Of a DNA stretch of 64,000 bases, positions 58,028 through 64,000 are shown piece after piece. The notes under the pieces are model-generated. The model did not search any database, was not told the origin of the DNA, and was given only the letters and a program-made list of their open reading frames with translations. The DNA lies in assembly GCA_949358305.1 (NCBI GenBank), contig OX442315.1, positions 15,712,427 to 15,776,426 on the forward strand. Direction: 5' to 3'. The DNA comes from Strigamia acuminata. Its lineage: Eukaryota > Arthropoda > Chilopoda > Geophilomorpha > Linotaeniidae. Made by a program: the position numbers and the translations under genes. The stretch's first letter is position 1; every line of letters begins with the position of its first letter.

Positions 58028-58853
58028 TCTCTACTTCACCAGCACTCTCTTGCTATCGCCAGCTCGTGGAACTGGCAAAGAGCCAACGGGCACAACCACC
58101 ACCCGGAAGACAACGCTCAACCAAACACAATCCAACCCTTCAAATACCAAACACGCAGACGTTATTTAGAGAGGGGAATAGATGGATATGCGAGAGCAAG
58201 GGCGTTTTGTTTCTGCGTGAAGTTTATGGGGAATAAATGGTAGGGTTTTTCTGTTGGTTTTCGGCGCGGGGAGATGGGAGATTCGGCTTTGGTCGTGTGT
58301 GTGTGGGGGAAGGAAAAAGTTATACGTGATGGATGATGAAAACTCGCATCAAATAACTTTTTTCTTTTTTTTTTTTTTTTTTGGGGGGGGAAAGAATTCG
58401 AAAAATGGAATGTGATTCAATGAGTTTTCTATTGACTTTTATTTCTATTTTTCTTTAATTTTTTTTTTTAACTTAGGAGGTTTCTATAGGATGTTCTTCT
58501 GCGTTTGTAATATTTTTTTTTTAATTTTTAGAGTAAATAATTAAATAGAAATGGAAATGAATTAGAAAGCGGAGGAGTTTTGGCTGGTGTTTTTTTTTTT
58601 TTTTTTTTTTGGGAAATAAGAAAAATTGAATTTGGGTTGTAAATTGCGGTATTTGATTACCCATATGGTTAAAAAATATATTGAAATTATATTGCATTGT
58701 ATTGCGATGCATTGGGTTTCACGAGAATGCATTTTGTAATATATTAGTTTGCACGTGATAATACATTTTAGAAAAAATATTACGAAATACAATTATTTGT
58801 CAAATGCATTTTTTTCAATTGTATTATGAGATGCATTATTTAATGTACATATA

Positions 58854-59284
58854 CCGTATTACCTCACATAAAGCGGCATGCTGCTATGGGCATGGGTTTA
58901 CCAGCTTTTCAAAATTGGGCACAAAAAATGTATACCGGCATGCCGGTATACAACGAAACATGCCGGTATAAGTGAAAAAACTGTTTTTTTGTGTTTTTCT
59001 TTAAAAGAGCCCAGATGAATAATTATGTTAAAATTTGGGCCTGAAATTGAAGTTTTCTTTATATTCTAAAGATTACTACTAAACTTTTGGGAAAATTTGT
59101 AGAAATTTAGGCCAATTTCCTACATCTTGGGCATTTAAATATGCATTTTAAGCATGTTTTGGGCTCAAATTTAAAAAAAAAATTTATACTCACTTACACC
59201 GGCATGCCGTTAAAAACGAGGTTTATCGGCATGCCGGTATAACTCGAAATATACCGGCATGCGGCTTAATGTGAGGTAATACGG
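58854..59284. mobile_element. TA-flanked MITE with ACCGGCATGCCGGT palindromes, 431 bp
   Basis: Left end CCGTATTACCTCACATAAAG and right end inverse CCGTATTACCTCACATTAAG; pairing continues through GCATGC (about 28 bp), with TA on both sides. The interior repeats the 14-bp palindrome ACCGGCATGCCGGT or parts of it at least four times. Confidence 0.85.
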
Positions 59285-59739
59285 TAATATATTTAATTCT
59301 GGAAAATGCTATTCATTTCAAAGCAATATATTGTAAAATATATTTTGGTACAATATGGGTATTTATGAAGTTTCAAAAACAGCCACTAGTGGTTTTTGAA
59401 GTGTCCATTTTGAATTTAGTGGTAAAAACTACTTGAAAAATCACTCTACTTGTGCTTTCTGCTTTTGCAGTTTTTGAAGAAGGTTTCTGGCTGTTTTTTG
59501 TTGTCGATTCTGTTTATAGATGCACTTTAAAAACAAAGATAACAAAAAATTTGAATGTCTTTGATATAACATAATTGCACTAACTTAAAATCTGAAAATA
59601 TGCATTTATAGCGAATTTTCGGCTTTTTATTGAATAAAAATAATTACTATGCATTTATGCATTTATCCGGGCCTTATCGATAATTATATATGAAAATAAG
59701 TGGGTTTCATTTTGTGTAGAAGTTTTTGTCCCTTGGCAT

Positions 59740-59965
59740 TTCTAGGTGAGGTCGTTAAACTTCTCTGCATTTTAGCCGAAGCGCTTCTGCTTTTGGCAAT
59801 CACCAACTGCATGTGGCATAATTGTCATCTGAAAACACAAGGCAGTGGACAAGTTGCTGTAAGAGTTGCTCTTGACTGCACATGCTCAATTCTGTTATCA
59901 TCAGCATTCAGCGAGGTGATTACTAGAGAAATTTTAATGACAAACAAGGCAAAGCTCTTCTCAGA
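59740..59965. repeat. Dispersed ~150-bp repeat, copy 2
   Basis: Blocks AGCGCTTCTGCTTTTGGCAA, GCATGTGGCATAATTG and GGCAGTGGACAAG occur in the same order as at 49.1 kb. Confidence 0.55.
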
Positions 59966-60100
59966 ATATTTTACTTAAGAAGTTTTAATATTTTGGAACA
60001 GGTTAGTTCAAGAGCTCAAATTTATATGGATTTGAAGAAAGCAATAGTCTGATTAGTTGTTGATCATTATAATGGTTTTGGTTCGGTCTGGGGTGTTTTA

Positions 60101-60445
60101 TAGGGTTTCGGTACCGGGAAACCGGGGTGAGAAATCACGGTACCGGAAACCGGAAAATTTGAGAAAAACCGGTTCTGTCAAAAATTTGTTGCTGAAACGT
60201 CATTTTGTTACGTTTCAATGATGAAAATGGCCATTTTTGAGGAAAAACGGCCATTCTAGACGAATAAAGACCATTTTTACCACGAAAAGTGGCTATAAAT
60301 GGCTAAAAATGGCCATTTTTTTGGCATTTTTCGTCGCCTTTTGCCCGATTTTTTTTAGTCCTGGGAGTACCGATTTCCCGGGAGTACCGGCCATTTTGGT
60401 ACCGGGAACCGGGAATTCCAAAAAGGCGGGAAAACAGAAACCCTA
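60101..60445. mobile_element. hAT-like MITE, 345 bp
   Basis: Ends TAGGGTTTCGGTACC and inverse GAAACCCTA, with an exact 8-bp duplication GTGTTTTA (60093-60100, 60446-60453). The interior has GGTACCGG and AATGGCCATTTTT repeats. Confidence 0.88.
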
Positions 60446-61990
60446 GTGTTTTAGTTTGTATTGTTGAACGCTGTCACTGGTGGGACAAAAACAATAACAA
60501 AGGAAAGATAAACAATTGCATGTCTAAAGGCTTTTGGAAAGAATAGCGTATTTAAATTGTCATTTAATTCTTTTTAATGAAACACTAAGTGATACGCATA
60601 TGAAATAGAAGTTTTAAATAATTTTTTATTGTTTTGCTAAAGGGTTAACCGGTTCTTCGCCCGGAAGTTGTGATAATGCTTCTTTATAAACTATATGGTT
60701 TTTGTCTTCTTTCGCTATCAATTTTGCTTTATTTTGAGGAAAAATGTGGTGGACTGGTAGCGATAGTGAGTAGAGACGTTGTGGTAAAAATTACATGCTG
60801 CCGCGCATTCCCCAGACCTAATGGAAACCATCATGGCGATAATTTTGGTCAGCGCCATCCAGTGGCCATTCTTGGAAAGCTTGCTTAGGCTTGTAGGCTT
60901 AGAACTCCTACAAATTGTCTACAGCCAGGCATTAGAGGCTTAATAATTCAAAAATTTCGTCATTAAAAGACGTTATGAGCATTAAAAAAATCCACGAGGA
61001 TCAATTTTCCAATGGGAGGAGTCAGGAGACAGAAAGAACGAAGACGACAGAAAATATTTGTGGATGCATTTATATTAGAAAACTAAACAAAAACATGAAT
61101 AACCCCTAGTCACTTCCCATGTCTTGTATCCAATTAGCCACTACATGTAATGCAAGCCTGGCTAGCTTCAAATAAGCTGTGTTTAAATTATAAATTCCAA
61201 CAGCAAATAAATTAGTGATAAACATTTAGATTCAAACAAAACAAATTATATTTTTTTTCGTCTATACTGGATCAACTCAACTTAAACTTAGAAGATTTAA
61301 ACAGCCTTTGAGCAACTTTTGTGGGTTATATGGCTGACTAAATATGCATTTAGACTGGTTTAAAGAAGATATATACAAGACTAAATGACTAAATCAACTT
61401 TAGGTATTGAATTTTGGCTATTGATTATCGTTTGGGCCGTACATGAATGATGGGTGCATAAATTGCTTTTATTTTTGCGTAAAATCAAAACGTTTAATGC
61501 TGAAAGAAACCCAGCGATTGATGTCTCACTTTCTGGAATATCGTAGTTAGAAATCCTAAGACAGTGAACACTGCCAGTTTGATTTTAATTAGAGTTGGAT
61601 TAGCTCTACATTTAGAATGGATTTAGTAATATTTTGCCTCTTTGATTTTGAGAACGATTAATGAACGTCTTACCTTATGAATTAATGACCCTAGTTGTCA
61701 ATTTTAGTCAGTCTAATAAACTTTCTTGTCATTAACACGGGGAATGATATTGGTTCTTCTTGCGATGTGATTTATGTCGATTACCCAATTTATTTGATTG
61801 CTAAATTTTGCGAAAACTATTAATGCTCTTGACAAGAGTAGAAAAGGCGGAGGGTGTTGAAATATGAAGAAACAGGAGCGGAGTAAATTCCTCAGACTGC
61901 TGACGTTTTGGTTAGAACAATAATTTATTAACAGAGAAAACAAATTACAGTTTAAGACAATAATAATCCAAATTGTGCTAGTGTTAATTC

Positions 61991-62058
61991 AAATTAAGAG
62001 TCGCCATCGAATAGTAGCCGCGGCTGAGACACCAAGAATATCGTATTTTTGCAAAAGT
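61991..62058. mobile_element. Fragment of the 45521-family MITE
   Basis: ATTAAGAGTCGCCATCGAAT, then GTAGCCGCGGCTGAGACACC, matches the left part of the 45521 copy with few changes; the rest is missing. Confidence 0.7.
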
Positions 62059-62103
62059 TCTCAGTGCGAATCGAGTTGTGGGAACTCGATTGACGGACGG
62101 AGT

Positions 62104-62195
62104 TGTTGGGCACACGGAGTTCAGTGTTCACACCAATCTTGGATCTAGATCTGTGAACAGAGTTCAGTGTTCACACCAATCTTGGATCTAGATCC
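62104..62195. repeat. Tandem duplication of ~46 bp
   Basis: GAGTTCAGTGTTCACACCAA followed by TCTTGGATCTAGATC occurs twice in direct succession. Confidence 0.8.
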
Positions 62196-62693
62196 GCAGC
62201 TTCAGACGAGATCCAAAAGCTTGGTGTGGACATGGTATTAGGTTGGGTTCTCGAGAAAGTTGTTCTACAGATTGCAAAAGGTTTGAAATGGTATGCGACC
62301 TTATGCTAATTAATAATCATTGAATGACTGGGGAAAACAATTATTAGTATTATTATTAATTGTGTCTGCAAAAATGGCGGCATAATTGTTTACGAAGGAA
62401 TAACCATCAATGATGCCATCTTGTGGCTGAACTTTCGGATTAATCAAGATGTCAGTTTGATTTCCCATTCGACTTTTTCTATATACCCTTGTGTAAACAA
62501 ACATCTACATTTCTGCTGGCTGATTATCATTTCTTCTTCTTCATGACCCTAAAGATGATGGCCTGCCTGTTAGTTGTCTAAACCAAAGAATTGCAGCAAA
62601 GTGTGGGTGTGTTATAATCCATGTCCTCCCAAAACAAATGTCCATCTGTTTCTCTAAATAGAATGTTTTTACCAACATACCATAACACAAGGC

Positions 62694-63100
62694 TGTACTC
62701 TTGTTCAATCCAAAAGAGTCCTTTCTCCCATTGGCTGAGCCTCATTACTCCTAACTCTAGACTGTATACTATCACGAGGAGAAATAGTTTTTATTTTTAT
62801 TTATTTTTGTGGTTATTATGATCATTTAAATTGATATAATTTTAATTGTATTTTATTATAAAATGGTTTTTCTATTTATAAAATAAAGTTTTATGCACTT
62901 TTTAATTTAAAAATCAAGTTTGTTCTGTTTATTGGTTGTTTTGTCAGGAAAGCAAACAATTTCCTAACAATAGGTAATCGATTACAATGTCTGTACATTG
63001 TAATGCAATTCTGGTGTTTGGGTCTATTTTTTGGATCACTACACCAGTAAAATGGCTCGGCCAATAGGAGAAAGGACTCTTTTGGATTGAACAAGAGTAT
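62694..63100. repeat. Inverted pair of ~47-bp arms
   Basis: The left arm TACTCTTGTTCAATCCAAAA (continuing through AGTCCTTTCTCC) matches the right arm at 63054-63100 in inverse orientation, with only a few mismatches. It is probably a MITE with unclear boundaries. Confidence 0.65.
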
Positions 63101-63239
63101 AGTTTTTGTAGTTTTTTAGTTGTAGACAAAATTTAGCACTGTTGTGCGACCGTTTAAGAGAGGACCGATTTCTTTTTGATTTCTTTGTACGTTTTCACAA
63201 AAGAAATTTGGTTTTGTTTTATTCTCTAAGATATTGAGA

Positions 63240-63345
63240 CTGCAATTTTCTGCCTTCTGGCATTTTCAGCTTAAGGCTAAGTATAAGCTACTTTGCATTT
63301 CAGCAAAAGCGCTTTTGCTTGTGGCAACCCCAACTGTTGTCAGGA
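63240..63345. repeat. Dispersed ~150-bp repeat, partial copy 3
   Basis: TGCATTTCAGCAAAAGCGCT then TTTGCTTGTGGCAA aligns with the copies at 59.77 and 49.09 kb. Similarity fades after CCCCAACTG. Confidence 0.45.
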
Positions 63346-63956
63346 CTAGTAACTTCAACAGGAAAATGATACTAACAAAATGACTGAATGCACACTCAAT
63401 CTTGTGTGTAGGAAGATTAGGCGTAACAGGTAAGGAAGAGAAACTTTGGTTTTACCAACCTATCAAAGCAGCAATGCAATAGTGTGAACAAAAATAAAAT
63501 GAAATAAATAAAAAAAAATTGGGTAAAAGGGGAAAGGACTATGCCCAAGGAGGACAAGTAGGCCTAACCTAGTTGTGGATGAAAAGTGTTAGTAACCTAT
63601 GGCAACTCCAAGTGCTGTTGGGCCACTTGAAGGGAAAAGAACACTTGACTAAAACAATATTAGGCAAAAGGAGCACAAGAATTGGGATGGTGTAAAAATT
63701 TGTTATTTAGTTTCCACAAAACTGCATTTCAATTTTTTTGACAACCAAAATATATTTATGTCCATTACACCTGAAAAGGTTTGACCGAGCCTCTAATCTT
63801 GGCTACTGTTAGTGGCATAATGCCATACAAGTTGTTGCTTTTATGTACTGTAAGCTCTGAGTATACGTTTATTTCTTATCGCCAGCAATGAAAACACATT
63901 TTGCCAATATGGAGTGTCGGAGGAATAATTTTAATGTTCTATGAAAGTTGAGCGAG

Positions 63957-64000
63957 TACTGACAAAGATGGCAGTTTTGAATAAGAGCTGCGGCTCTTAA
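63957..64000. mobile_element. Copy of the 45521-family MITE, cut by the window end
   Basis: GATGGCAGTTTTGAATAAGA then GCTGCGGCTCTTAA matches positions 45726-45758; the terminus lies beyond the window. Confidence 0.7.

Larger units (their letters stand above)
51130..58200. other. Gene-poor region with scattered less AT-rich islands
   Basis: Apart from the arrays listed, islands of 150-450 bp (about 51130-51360, 52040-52260, 52740-53160, 54350-54780, 54800-55010, 56440-56560, 56790-57060, 57930-58180) stand out from A/T-tract sequence. None holds an ORF with a recognisable domain or good exon borders. Regulatory or untranslated exon roles are possible. Confidence 0.4.

Overview
This is a eukaryotic (animal) genomic window. 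It is strongly AT-rich, the protein-coding genes are split by GT-AG introns (many only 54-92 bp, a few very long), and the gene set is metazoan: the nuclear-pore protein TPR, a ciliary tektin, ATRAID and a PDE7-type cAMP phosphodiesterase. The many tiny introns together with a copia-type LTR retrotransposon suggest an invertebrate. A tunicate is my best guess, at low confidence; no sequence here fixes the species.

Layout. 1-7.3 kb (+): 18 exons of the C-terminal 1,306 codons of TPR, whose 5' part lies left of the window. 7.4-8.9 kb (-): a complete 5-exon, 400-residue tektin-2-like gene, tail-to-tail with TPR. 9.26-10.3 kb (+): a complete 7-exon, 228-residue ATRAID homologue, head-to-head with the tektin gene across 336 bp. 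10.8-40.2 kb (+): a 16-exon PDE7 gene that I could join in frame to 943 codons; it has a 17-kb second intron full of MITEs and short tandem arrays. Inside PDE7 intron 8 sits a copia retrotransposon (30504-35280) with identical 179-bp LTRs, a 5-bp target duplication, a tRNA-iMet-type primer site and a polyprotein frame broken by one in-frame TAA. 40.6-64 kb: no convincing protein-coding gene. It holds many short inverted-repeat elements (hAT-like with 8-bp duplications, TA-flanked Tc1/pogo-like), tandem arrays, and scattered less AT-rich islands that carry five RFX-type X-box motifs.

The most notable observations are: (1) the PDE7 homologue carries a ~480-residue C-terminal tail with fourteen Arg-Arg-X-Ser motifs, seven of them followed by Pro at +2, while its N-terminus keeps three Arg-Arg-Gly pseudosubstrate-like motifs. 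This suggests an enzyme that both restrains and is densely marked by PKA-type kinases. (2) At least fourteen tandem arrays, most with unrelated monomers and mostly in introns, have unit lengths clustered at 20-21, 31 or 40-41 bp, i.e. two, three or four DNA helical turns. (3) The tektin has lost the family nonapeptide.

Functionally the genes do not form a pathway. TPR is housekeeping (nuclear basket), tektin is ciliary, ATRAID is a secretory-route membrane protein, and PDE7 lowers cAMP.
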